Shown in pieces: positions 9,759 through 16,779 of a stretch of DNA of 64,000 nucleotides; position 1 is the first letter of the stretch, and each line of letters opens with the position of its first letter. The notes beneath the pieces are model-generated. The model ran no database searches and was not told the DNA's origin. It saw only the letters and a list, made by a program, of their open reading frames with translations. The DNA is from an alpha proteobacterium BAL199 (GTDB taxonomy: Bacteria > Pseudomonadota > Alphaproteobacteria > Thalassobaculales > Thalassobaculaceae). The position numbers and the translations under genes are program-made. Location: contig ABHC01000002.1 of the NCBI GenBank assembly GCA_000171835.1, forward strand, positions 248,001 to 312,000, read 5' to 3'.

Positions 9759-10234
9759 CAGCGGGCGCCCAGCGCGGTGACCCGGTCACCCATGTCGCCG
9801 CCCGTCAACCCGTCGGCCATCTCCTGGGTGATAGCGTGGACCACGAATTCGTCGTCATCGATATCGATGGTCACAGTGCCGGGCGTCAGCGTGATCGAGT
9901 TGGCGTAGATCACCACACCGACATCGGTTGCCTGCGTTGCCTTGACCCTAACCATCCGCGGACTCAGGGCCATGGTCGGCGACAGGATCAGCTTGGCGAC
10001 GTCAATGTTGGCCTTCACGATCTCGACCAGCAGCCAGACCCAGTAGCGGATGATTGGCAGATCGATTCGCAGCGAGACGCGTTCACCATCGAATTTGTCG
10101 GTGCGGAGCGCGAGATAAACCGTGGCGATCACCGAGACGGCGCCGAGCGACAGCAGCAGCGGTTCGGTGAAGTAGCCCGACAACAGCAGCCAGAACGCGG
10201 CCAGACTTGCCCCAAGGACCGATGCGTGAAGCAT
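9758..10234 (-). CDS. mrpE: Na+/H+ antiporter subunit E; first gene of the operon
   Basis: The 158-residue product is a MnhE family subunit with two or three N-terminal membrane helices followed by a cytoplasmic domain. The family signature VVIYANSITLTPGTVTIDID spans about 107-126. The ATG at 10234 was preferred over an earlier in-frame start because it has a good GGAGGGG ribosome-binding site and gives the usual family length. As the most upstream gene of the minus-strand operon it should be preceded by the promoter, within 10235-10473. That stretch is shared with the divergent aminotransferase gene. Confidence 0.9.
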   Translation of the reverse strand: MLHASVLGASLAAFWLLLSGYFTEPLLLSLGAVSVIATVYLALRTDKFDGERVSLRIDLPIIRYWVWLLVEIVKANIDVAKLILSPTMALSPRMVRVKATQATDVGVVIYANSITLTPGTVTIDIDDDEFVVHAITQEMADGLTGGDMGDRVTALGAR

Positions 10235-10384
10235 TCCGCCGTGTTCCCCTCCGAACCTCACCGTGCCGGCATCTTGCGCACCGAGCGGACAATTCATGCC
10301 ACAGGTCCGATGCAACCGCCAACCCCACGGAATGCAAACTTGGACATCCGGATCAAATGTCGCGGTGACACAGCGCCTGCGCAA

Positions 10385-10420
10385 AGGTCTATGCATAAAT
10401 AGGTCTGTAATACTGACCTA
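10385..10420 (+). promoter_or_regulatory. inverted repeat overlapping a possible -10 box upstream of the aminotransferase gene
   Basis: The arms TAGGTC (10400-10405) and GACCTA (10415-10420) form a perfect six-base inverted repeat around nine bases containing TAATACT, a plausible -10 hexamer. A further AGGTCT copy lies at 10385-10390. The arrangement looks like a repressor operator over the promoter of the gene starting at 10474. It lies in the 239-base divergent gap with mrpE. No regulator gene is adjacent, so the binding protein is unknown. Confidence 0.4.
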
Positions 10421-10473
10421 AAGTGGATCAAGAATGCGCTCCTTGAAACAAACGTTCGTTACCGGAGGGCATC

Positions 10474-11352
10474 ATGAACGGTATGCACTTCTATCAAGGC
10501 GCTTGGAGCAACGAACCGCCTCGTGTGGCCGGGCCGACCGACCTCGGTTTCTGGTCGTCGAACTCGGTCTTCGACGGCGCCCGCGCAATCCGAGGCTGTG
10601 CCCCGGATCTTGACCGCCATTGCGCCCGATTGATCCGCTCGGCCCAAGCGATCGGCCTGACACCGGATCTGACGGCCGATGAGGTCTTAGCGCTGTGCAT
10701 CGAAGGCATCCGTGCGTTGCCGGCCGACACGGACTACTACGTCCGGCCGATGTTCTTCTGCCGGGGCGGGGACATCTTGCCGGAAACCGGTACGACGCTG
10801 TTCGCGCTGTCGGTCTTCGAGATGCCGATGCCGGGCGAGAACGCCGGGCGGGCCACCTTGTCGCCATTCCGACGAGCGGCGGCGGACCAGGCTCCGACCG
10901 ATGCCAAGGCCGGATGCCTGTATCCGAATTCCCAACGGGCTCGGCGCGACGCGATGAGCCGTGGCTTCAGGCTGGCGGTGATGCTGGACCCGGATGGGAA
11001 CGTCGCCGAGTTCAGCCACGCCAATCTGTGGCTCGCCAAGGACGGCGTTGCCATCACGCCGAAGCCGAACGGCACCTTCCTGGACGGGATCACCAAGAAT
11101 CGGGTGATGGGGCTGCTGCAGAATGTCGGCGTACGGGTCGAGCATCGGGCTGTGACGGTGGCCGACCTGGACAGCGCCGATGAGATCTGGATGTCGGGCA
11201 ATGCCGGCAAGATCCAGACGGTGACCGGATGGGAAGGCCGCGAACTGCAGCCCGGTCCGGTGTTCCGGCAGGCCCGAGGACTCTATCAGGAGTTCGTCGA
11301 GACCTGCCGGATCGTCGAGATGCCGGAGATTCAGCGTACCGTAATGGCGTAG
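10474..11352 (+). CDS. class IV aminotransferase, branched-chain aminotransferase-like
   Basis: The 292-residue product is a PLP-dependent fold-type IV transaminase, closest in length and motifs to branched-chain amino acid aminotransferases. Visible are the SVFDGARA start of the large domain (31-38), the catalytic lysine K145 in DAKAGCLYPNS, and E179 in VAEFSHANLWL, which contacts the PLP ring nitrogen region. D-amino acid aminotransferase or aminodeoxychorismate lyase activities use the same fold, so the substrate is not certain. A GGAGG site lies 6-7 bases before the ATG. The 3' end overlaps the convergent thiY gene by 22 bases. Confidence 0.85.
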   Translation: MNGMHFYQGAWSNEPPRVAGPTDLGFWSSNSVFDGARAIRGCAPDLDRHCARLIRSAQAIGLTPDLTADEVLALCIEGIRALPADTDYYVRPMFFCRGGDILPETGTTLFALSVFEMPMPGENAGRATLSPFRRAAADQAPTDAKAGCLYPNSQRARRDAMSRGFRLAVMLDPDGNVAEFSHANLWLAKDGVAITPKPNGTFLDGITKNRVMGLLQNVGVRVEHRAVTVADLDSADEIWMSGNAGKIQTVTGWEGRELQPGPVFRQARGLYQEFVETCRIVEMPEIQRTVMA

Positions 11353-12269
11353 CTCTCCACCGGCGGGGTGTTCTTGACCAGGCCGGCGTCTTTCAGAAAC
11401 GCGGCCATACGCTCATACCGACGTATATCGAGAGCCGCCGGGCGGAGCGCGAAACGCGGCAGCGTGTCGCGCCAGGCCCGGCGGTTCAACTCGTCGTTGA
11501 CCTCTGGGTGATTCTTCACGAACAGCTCCCAGGCCTTGTCCGGGTGGTTGACCATGTACTGCACCGCACGCTCGGTGGCGTCCAGGAACCGCGCCAGACG
11601 CGGGTCGGACGACAGGTCTCGGTGGGTGACGTAGATCAGTTGGTCGAAGGGCGGGACACCGTGTTCCTCGATGTAGAAGGCCCGACCCGGCCGGCCGACA
11701 ATGTCCATCTGGTTCAGCTCGAAATTGCGGTAGGCGCCGATCACCGCATCGACCTGACCGGAGATCAGCGACGGCGACAGCGAGAAGTTCACGTTGACCA
11801 GTTCGACGTCGGCAACGGTCAGGCCGACCGTTCGAAGCATGGCGTTGAGCGTTGCCTCCTCGGTCCCGGCGATCGAGAAACCGATCTTGCGGCCCTTCAG
11901 GTCGGCTAGGGTCTTGATCGGTCCGTCGGCCATCACGGTGAGGGTGTTCAGGGGCGTAGCGACCAGGGTTCCGAACCGGACCAGCGGCAACCCCTCGGCC
12001 ACCTGCAGGTGCAGTTGCGGTTGGTAGGACACCGCCACTTCGGCCTTGCCGGCGGCCACCAGCTTGGGCGGATCGTTCGGGTCGGCCGGGGCGATCAGTT
12101 CGACGTCCAGGCCATACTCGATGAACAGGCCGAGTTCCTGGGCGACGATCAACGGGCCGTGGTCTGGATTCACGAACCAGTCGAGCAGGACGGTGAGCTT
12201 GTCGGCGGCGCGGGCCGGTGAGGTGGTCAGCAGCAGTGCGCAGGCAAGCAGGGCGGTCAGCAGGCGCAT
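11331..12269 (-). CDS. thiY: thiamine-precursor ABC transporter substrate-binding protein (NMT1/ThiY-like)
   Basis: The 312-residue periplasmic protein starts with a signal peptide of about 21 residues (RLLTALLACALLLTTSPARA). The mature part begins KLTVLLDWFVNPDHGPL, the signature of the NMT1/THI5-like family that binds hydroxymethylpyrimidine derivatives. An upstream in-frame extension to 12344 was rejected because it would bury the signal peptide. It follows thiX by 16 bases, and both sit downstream of a TPP riboswitch, which supports a role in uptake of the thiamine pyrimidine precursor. No ATPase gene (thiZ) is present next to it. Confidence 0.88.
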   Translation of the reverse strand: MRLLTALLACALLLTTSPARAADKLTVLLDWFVNPDHGPLIVAQELGLFIEYGLDVELIAPADPNDPPKLVAAGKAEVAVSYQPQLHLQVAEGLPLVRFGTLVATPLNTLTVMADGPIKTLADLKGRKIGFSIAGTEEATLNAMLRTVGLTVADVELVNVNFSLSPSLISGQVDAVIGAYRNFELNQMDIVGRPGRAFYIEEHGVPPFDQLIYVTHRDLSSDPRLARFLDATERAVQYMVNHPDKAWELFVKNHPEVNDELNRRAWRDTLPRFALRPAALDIRRYERMAAFLKDAGLVKNTPPVESYAITVR

Positions 12270-12285
12270 CGGGGTCTCCGGTTGG

Positions 12286-13053
12286 TCAACGGGTGTCGTC
12301 CGTCTCGCCGGCCTGCCAGGGCATGGCCCGTCGCAAGCCCGCATCGACGGCGGTGTAGAGCGCGACCGAAAGGATCGCGAGGGTGAACAGGGCGGCGAAC
12401 ATCAGGTCGATCTGCATGCGGCCGTTGGCGTGCAGCATCAGGTAGCCGAGCCCGGCCGAGGACCCGACCCACTCGCCGACCACGGCGCCGATCGGGGCGA
12501 CGGCGGTGGCGACGCGCAGGCCCGAGGCCAGGGCGGGGAGGGCCGCCGGTATCCGGACACGCCGGAACAGTTGCGGTCCCTGGCAGCCCAGGGTGCGGGC
12601 GGCGTCGATCCACAGCGGCTCGACCCGGCGCAGGCCGTCGTAGAACGCGGTGGTGACCGGGAAGAAGATGATCAGGGCCGCCATCACCACCTTGCTGGCG
12701 AGGCCATAGCCCAGCCACAGCACCAGCAGCGGCGCCAGCGCGAACACCGGGATCGCCTGGCTGACCACCAGCACCGGCAGCAGCCAGGGGCGAACCGGCC
12801 GGAAAGTGTGCAGCACGGTTGCGGTCGACAGCCCGACCGTGGCACCGAGCACTAGGCCCAGAAGGATCTCGGTGACCGTGATGCCGGCATGATGCAGCAG
12901 GATCGGGCTGCGCTCGACCCAGGCTGCCGCAACCCGGGCCGGGCCAGGCAGGATGTAGGGCGGGGCGGCGGTGAGCCAGACCACGATCTGCCACAGCGCG
13001 ATCAGCCCGACGGCGATCGTCGCGGGACGCGCAAGGCGGGTGACGTGCATCAT
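12286..13053 (-). CDS. thiX: thiamine-precursor ABC transporter permease
   Basis: The 255-residue inner-membrane permease has about six helices and a BPD_transp_1 domain. The ATPase-docking loop, GCQGPQLFRRVRIPAALPAL, lies about two-thirds of the way along. It is the first full-length gene behind the TPP riboswitch. Its ATG overlaps the stop codon of a 23-codon leader ORF (ATGA). A perfect stem (13057-13075) sits only three bases before the start, so efficient initiation may depend on ribosomes arriving from the leader ORF. Partner: ThiY; the ATPase must be encoded elsewhere. Confidence 0.88.
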   Translation of the reverse strand: MMHVTRLARPATIAVGLIALWQIVVWLTAAPPYILPGPARVAAAWVERSPILLHHAGITVTEILLGLVLGATVGLSTATVLHTFRPVRPWLLPVLVVSQAIPVFALAPLLVLWLGYGLASKVVMAALIIFFPVTTAFYDGLRRVEPLWIDAARTLGCQGPQLFRRVRIPAALPALASGLRVATAVAPIGAVVGEWVGSSAGLGYLMLHANGRMQIDLMFAALFTLAILSVALYTAVDAGLRRAMPWQAGETDDTR

Positions 13054-13121
13054 CGCCGGGAACGACGTTCCCGGACGGACGCTGCGTATGGGTCGGACAG
13101 GTCTGTTGCGCGATTGCGCAT
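13050..13121 (-). CDS. 23-codon leader ORF between the TPP riboswitch and thiX
   Basis: An ATG at 13121 stands six bases after a strong AAGGAGG ribosome-binding site placed immediately 3' of the TPP aptamer. The ORF encodes a 23-residue Arg-rich peptide (MRNRATDLSDPY followed by ASVRERRSRR) and ends in a TGA that overlaps the thiX ATG. No strong ribosome-binding site precedes thiX itself. The peptide itself is unfamiliar, and translational coupling is the inferred function. A frameshifted N-terminal extension of thiX is an alternative. Confidence 0.5.
   Translation of the reverse strand: MRNRATDLSDPYAASVRERRSRR
13057..13075 (-). promoter_or_regulatory. stem-loop immediately upstream of thiX start
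   Basis: CCGGGAACG and CGTTCCCGG form a perfect inverted repeat with a one-base centre, ending three bases from the thiX ATG and lying within the leader ORF. No T-run follows, so it is not an intrinsic terminator. A folded stem would hinder initiation at thiX unless opened by ribosomes translating the leader ORF. Confidence 0.5.
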
Positions 13122-13132
13122 CGCTGCCTCCT

Positions 13133-13222
13133 TGCTCCCTCCGCCGGCGTGATCCGGATCAGGTTCGTGGGGTCGTCCGGTTTCCCGGACCTCTCAGCCG
13201 CCCGATTGCGGCTCCCCCGAAG
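13133..13222 (-). ncRNA. TPP riboswitch (THI element)
   Basis: Read on the minus strand, the segment contains in order a GGGGGAGC 5' stem, GGCTGAGAGG (the pyrimidine-sensor CUGAGA motif), a variable stem CCGGGAAACCGG, then GACCCC, GAACCTGATC, and a 3' GCCGGCGGAGGGA. These are the conserved blocks of the thiamine pyrophosphate aptamer in the right order and spacing. It lies upstream of thiX-thiY. A ribosome-binding site (AAGGAGG) follows directly, which suggests translational control, and no terminator hairpin with a T-run was seen. Confidence 0.93.
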
Positions 13223-13292
13223 TGGCGACGCGATCATGCGGCGGGACCGCCCCCTTGGCAAGGGCGCTGCGGTGACGCAGGTTTGCAGTGCC

Positions 13293-14525
13293 ATGGAGAC
13301 CGCCCAAGCCACCCTCAAACAGCCGCTGGATGCGTATCGCGTCGCCCCTGAAGTGACCGCGCGGTGCGATCCGGCGTGGACCCGCTTTGATCCCGACCGG
13401 CTGCCGGCACGGTTTCCGGCACAGCCGATCCTGGTCGGCAACGAGATCTACCGGCATTCGGTCTACGGGCAGAACCACCCGCTCTCGATCCAGCGGGTGA
13501 CGCCGGCGATCGATCTGGCCCGCGCGCTCGGGTGGCTGGATGACACGGTCTATGTCGAGAGTCCCCAGGCCGAGCCGAACCAACTCCATCGGTTCCACGA
13601 CCCGGACTACGTGGCGGCCGTGGTTGAGGCCGAGCGTACCCGGCACGTGTCGGCGGCGGTTCGCGAGCGATACAACATCGGACGGAACGGCAACCCGGTG
13701 TTCGCCGAGATCTTCAGGCGGCCAGCCACGTCGTCCGGCGCCTCGATCTTAGCCGGATCGGCGTTGGCGAAGGTGCAGCGCGGTATCATCCATTCCCTGG
13801 CTGGCGGCACCCATCACGGCCGCCGCGACATGGCCTGGGGGTTCTGCTTCTTCAACGACCCGGTCCTCGGAATCCTGGCGATGCTGGATCACGGGTTGGA
13901 GCGGGTGGCCTATGTCGACCTGGATGCCCATCACGGTGACGGCGTTCAGGACGCCTTCCACGACGACGACCGGGTGCTGACGATCTCGGTACACGAGGAT
14001 CGTCGCTGGCCGAAGACCGGACCGCTGGACGATCGCGCCGGGGGACTGGCCCGCAACCTGCCGGTGCCGACCGGACTAAACGACAGCGAGTTCGCGCTGC
14101 TGGTCACCCGGGCCGTCGTACCGCTGGTCGACCGGTTCTTTCCCGACGCTTTGGTGATCCAGACCGGTGCCGACGGGTTGGCCGACGACCCGCAGGCCAA
14201 GCTGGAGCTGTCGAACCGGGCGCTGTGGGACGCCGTTGCGGCGTTGCTACCGACGGCACCGCGGGTCCTCGTGGTCGGCGGTGGCGGCTACAATCCCTGG
14301 TCAGTGGCGCGGGCCTGGACCGGGATCTGGGCGACCGTGAACGGTCGTGATCCTGACATCGCGCTGACGCCGGAAGCGGAGCGGATCCTGCGCGACCTGA
14401 CCTGGAACCACAGCCGCGGCCGCAACCCGCCGGACCACTGGTTCACCACCTTGGCCGACCGGCGCAATCCGGGGCCGGTGCGCGACGACATCCACCGGAT
14501 CATCGAGGCGGTATTGAAGCCATGA
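13293..14525 (+). CDS. histone deacetylase family (acetoin utilisation/acetylpolyamine-type) amidohydrolase
   Basis: The 410-residue product is a zinc-dependent class II-type deacetylase of the HDAC/AcuC/AphA superfamily. Core motifs are present: the catalytic histidine pair in GGTHHG (about 171-176), the metal ligands D211 and H213 in DLDAHHGDG, an Asp-containing QTGADGLADDP segment, and a GGGGYN loop near the end. Bacterial members remove acetyl groups from polyamines, acetoin-pathway acetyl-CoA synthetase or other acyl-amines; the substrate here is open. The frame extends upstream to 13149 across the TPP riboswitch, so I chose the ATG at 13293; a GTG at 13272 is also possible. The stop overlaps the next gene by four bases. 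Confidence 0.88.
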   Translation: METAQATLKQPLDAYRVAPEVTARCDPAWTRFDPDRLPARFPAQPILVGNEIYRHSVYGQNHPLSIQRVTPAIDLARALGWLDDTVYVESPQAEPNQLHRFHDPDYVAAVVEAERTRHVSAAVRERYNIGRNGNPVFAEIFRRPATSSGASILAGSALAKVQRGIIHSLAGGTHHGRRDMAWGFCFFNDPVLGILAMLDHGLERVAYVDLDAHHGDGVQDAFHDDDRVLTISVHEDRRWPKTGPLDDRAGGLARNLPVPTGLNDSEFALLVTRAVVPLVDRFFPDALVIQTGADGLADDPQAKLELSNRALWDAVAALLPTAPRVLVVGGGGYNPWSVARAWTGIWATVNGRDPDIALTPEAERILRDLTWNHSRGRNPPDHWFTTLADRRNPGPVRDDIHRIIEAVLKP

Positions 14526-14962
14526 AAGCCCTGTTCGTCGCCCTGTCGCTGCTGCTTTGGACCGGTGCCGCAGTCGCTCAAGAGCGTGTACCGCTGACCA
14601 TCGAGACCGCGGCCGGAGTCCGACATATCTTCCAGGTCGAGGTTGCCGACACCGACCAGGAGCGCGGGCAGGGCCTGATGTACCGCCAGGAGATGGCGCC
14701 CGACCACGGCATGCTGTTCGTGTTCGACCGGCCGAGCCGCATCACCATGTGGATGAAGAACACGCCGTTGCCGCTCGACATGCTGTTCATCGGCGTCGAT
14801 GGCCGGATCGTCGACATCCACCAGCGCACCGTGCCGTTCTCGCTCGACACCATCGCTTCCGGGCGGCGCGCCCTGTACGTGCTGGAAGTGAATGGCGGGA
14901 CGGCTGACCGGCTCAAGCTCGGCGTTGGGGACAGGGTGTCAGGCGCCGGCGTTGGCGGGTGA
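14522..14962 (+). CDS. DUF192 family exported protein
   Basis: The 146-residue protein has an N-terminal signal peptide (about 1-19, cleavage after AVA). The rest is one DUF192 domain with the recognisable RGQGLMYRQEMAPDHGML, MWMKNTPLPLDMLFI and VLEVNGGTADRLKL blocks. The biochemical function of this small beta-rich family is unknown. It overlaps the deacetylase gene in an ATGA arrangement and is co-translated with it. It faces the convergent dehydrogenase gene with a four-base gap. Confidence 0.88.
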   Translation: MKALFVALSLLLWTGAAVAQERVPLTIETAAGVRHIFQVEVADTDQERGQGLMYRQEMAPDHGMLFVFDRPSRITMWMKNTPLPLDMLFIGVDGRIVDIHQRTVPFSLDTIASGRRALYVLEVNGGTADRLKLGVGDRVSGAGVGG

Positions 14963-14966
14963 CGGT

Positions 14967-16052
14967 CTACCGTGCCGCTTGCAGGAGCGGTCCGGTGTCC
15001 ACTCCGAGCTTCGTTGCGGCCTCGACAATCAGTGCGACGGCCTCGTCGTTGAGGGGGATGCCGTCGCGGCGGTTGCGCTCGGCGACTTCGGCCTCAAGGT
15101 CTCCCGGCAGGTAGAGACGCTCGACGCCGTCGGCGCGCCGGCTGTCGCGGTACTGGCGTGCGACCCGGCTGATGTGCGCGGTGAAGTCGGCGATATCGCG
15201 GAACGCCGCGACGTTGATCGCCAGATAGAACTGTCCATCGGCGCCGGGGGTGGCGCCGTCGACCATGTTGCCCGACTCGGTGCCGTAGCCGGCGCCTGAC
15301 AGGACCGAGGCCAGCAGGCCGACCATCAGCGCGAGCCCAATGCCCTTGTGGCCGCCGATCGGTTGTATCAGACCATCAAGTGCAGCCGCCGCGTCGGTGG
15401 TCGGAACACCGCTCGCGTCAAACGCCCATCCCTCGGGGATCTGCTGGTCCTTCTGGGCGTAGACCCGGATCTTGCCGTGGGCGGTCGCCCCAAGCGCGAC
15501 GTCGAGCACGATCGGTCCATGTTCGCCGCCCGGCACCGCGATCGAGATCGGGTTCAGCCCGACGATCTTGTCGACTCCGCCCCAGGGCGCCATGGTCGGC
15601 AAGGCGTTGCTGCCGGCAATGCCGATCATCCCCTGCGCGGCGATGCGCATCGTGTACCAGTCGAGCGCGCCGCTGTGATTCGAGCCGCGCACCGCGGCGA
15701 ACGCCACGTTCACGCTACGCGCCCGGTCGATCACCGCGTCCACCGCCAGCGTTCCGGCGATCTGGCCCATGGCGTTGCCGCCGTCGATCACCAGGGCGGC
15801 ACCAGCATCGGACACGATCCTCGGGTGTCCACGCGGATCGACGCCGTCCTCGGTCAGCTTCTTCACGTAGTCCGGCACCCGCAGCACGCCGTGCGAGTGG
15901 ATGCCGCGTCGGTCGGCGTGCACCAAGGAGTCGGCCAAGGTCACGGCATCGCCGTCGGTCATGCCGCAAGCCGCGAACACCCGGGCCACTGTGTCGCGCA
16001 GCACAGATTCGGGAAACCGCCGCTCGTTCTCCTCGCCCGGATATCGCGCCAT
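14967..16052 (-). CDS. Ldh family (type 2 malate/L-lactate) dehydrogenase
   Basis: The 361-residue product is a NAD(P)-dependent oxidoreductase of the malate/L-lactate dehydrogenase type 2 family, which has a fold unrelated to classical LDH. Family marks are the HADRRGIHSHGVLRVPDYVK block (about 43-62), VRGSNHSGALDWYTM with its catalytic histidine, and GGHKGIGLALMVGLLAS near residue 255. Members reduce 2-oxoacids, ureidoglycolate or cyclic imino acids, so the substrate cannot be fixed from sequence. The frame extends to 16214, but the ATG at 16052 starts the conserved domain at the usual distance. It is 14 bases downstream of the O-methyltransferase gene. Confidence 0.85.
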   Translation of the reverse strand: MARYPGEENERRFPESVLRDTVARVFAACGMTDGDAVTLADSLVHADRRGIHSHGVLRVPDYVKKLTEDGVDPRGHPRIVSDAGAALVIDGGNAMGQIAGTLAVDAVIDRARSVNVAFAAVRGSNHSGALDWYTMRIAAQGMIGIAGSNALPTMAPWGGVDKIVGLNPISIAVPGGEHGPIVLDVALGATAHGKIRVYAQKDQQIPEGWAFDASGVPTTDAAAALDGLIQPIGGHKGIGLALMVGLLASVLSGAGYGTESGNMVDGATPGADGQFYLAINVAAFRDIADFTAHISRVARQYRDSRRADGVERLYLPGDLEAEVAERNRRDGIPLNDEAVALIVEAATKLGVDTGPLLQAAR

Positions 16053-16066
16053 GGTGCGAGCCGCGC

Positions 16067-16729
16067 TTAACGCTTGCGGGCGAGGGTCAGGCCGTCGCCG
16101 ATCGGCAGCAGCGCCATCGTGACCCGGTCGTCGCTGTGGATCTTCTTGTTGAGGGCGCGGATTGCCTTGGTGTCGGCGCTCTGGTCGCTGTCGTCGATCA
16201 CCGCACCCGACCACAGGACATTATCGACCGCGATCAGGCCGCCGGTCCGAACCAGAACCAGCGCCCGCTCGTAGTAGGCGTCGTAGTTGGACTTGTCGGC
16301 GTCGATGAACATGAAGTCGACGGTTCCGGTCCAGCCATTGGCGATTAACCCGTCCAGGGTTTCGACCGCTGGCGCGATCCGCAGGTCGATCTTGCCGGCA
16401 ACCCCGGCTTCCTCCCAGAACGGCCGACCGATGGCGGTCCACTCGTCGCTGACGTCGCAGCACACCAACTCGCCGTCGGCCGGCAGGGCGAGTGCGGTGC
16501 GCAAGGCGGAGTAGCCGGTGAAGGTGCCGACCTCGATGGCCCGGCGCGCGCCGATCAGTTCGACCAGCATAGCCAGCGCGTTGCCTTGATCCGGGGCGAT
16601 CTGCATGCCGGCCATCGGCATGCTCTGGGTCTTCTCTCTGAGCTTGCGCCCGATCTCCGGCTCACGGCCGCCAATGTCGTTCACGTAGGCGTAGAGTGTG
16701 TCATCGAGCGTGAGGGTGCGCGGGGACAT
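16067..16729 (-). CDS. class I SAM-dependent O-methyltransferase (caffeoyl-CoA OMT type)
   Basis: The 220-residue product is a cation-dependent O-methyltransferase of the Methyltransf_3 family. SAM-binding marks are IEVGTFTGYSAL (about 65-76) and DFMFIDADKSNYDAYYERAL (about 132-151), where D and N are the usual metal ligands. The ATG at 16729 has a GGAG site seven bases upstream; a longer start at 16744 is less likely. Natural substrates of bacterial members are mostly catechol-like compounds, but none is indicated here. Same strand as the Ldh gene, likely one transcript. Confidence 0.88.
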   Translation of the reverse strand: MSPRTLTLDDTLYAYVNDIGGREPEIGRKLREKTQSMPMAGMQIAPDQGNALAMLVELIGARRAIEVGTFTGYSALRTALALPADGELVCCDVSDEWTAIGRPFWEEAGVAGKIDLRIAPAVETLDGLIANGWTGTVDFMFIDADKSNYDAYYERALVLVRTGGLIAVDNVLWSGAVIDDSDQSADTKAIRALNKKIHSDDRVTMALLPIGDGLTLARKR

Positions 16730-16779
16730 GGTGGCTCCAAGCATTGAGGGTGGCGAACTCGGCAGAGTATTGGGTGCGA

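Noticed and set aside
9451-9789. Long N-terminal extension of mrpG
   Set aside because: The extension overlaps mrpF in another frame and is Arg-rich; the ATG at 9450 gives a normal MrpG and the ATGA coupling seen through the operon.
13057-13075. Intrinsic terminator before thiX
   Set aside because: The stem is perfect but no T-run follows and the start codon is three bases away, so initiation control is more likely than termination.
12257-13441. 394-codon minus-strand frame covering thiX and the riboswitch
   Set aside because: It is out of frame with thiX, would translate through the TPP aptamer, and its product is Arg/Ala/Pro-rich with no domain.
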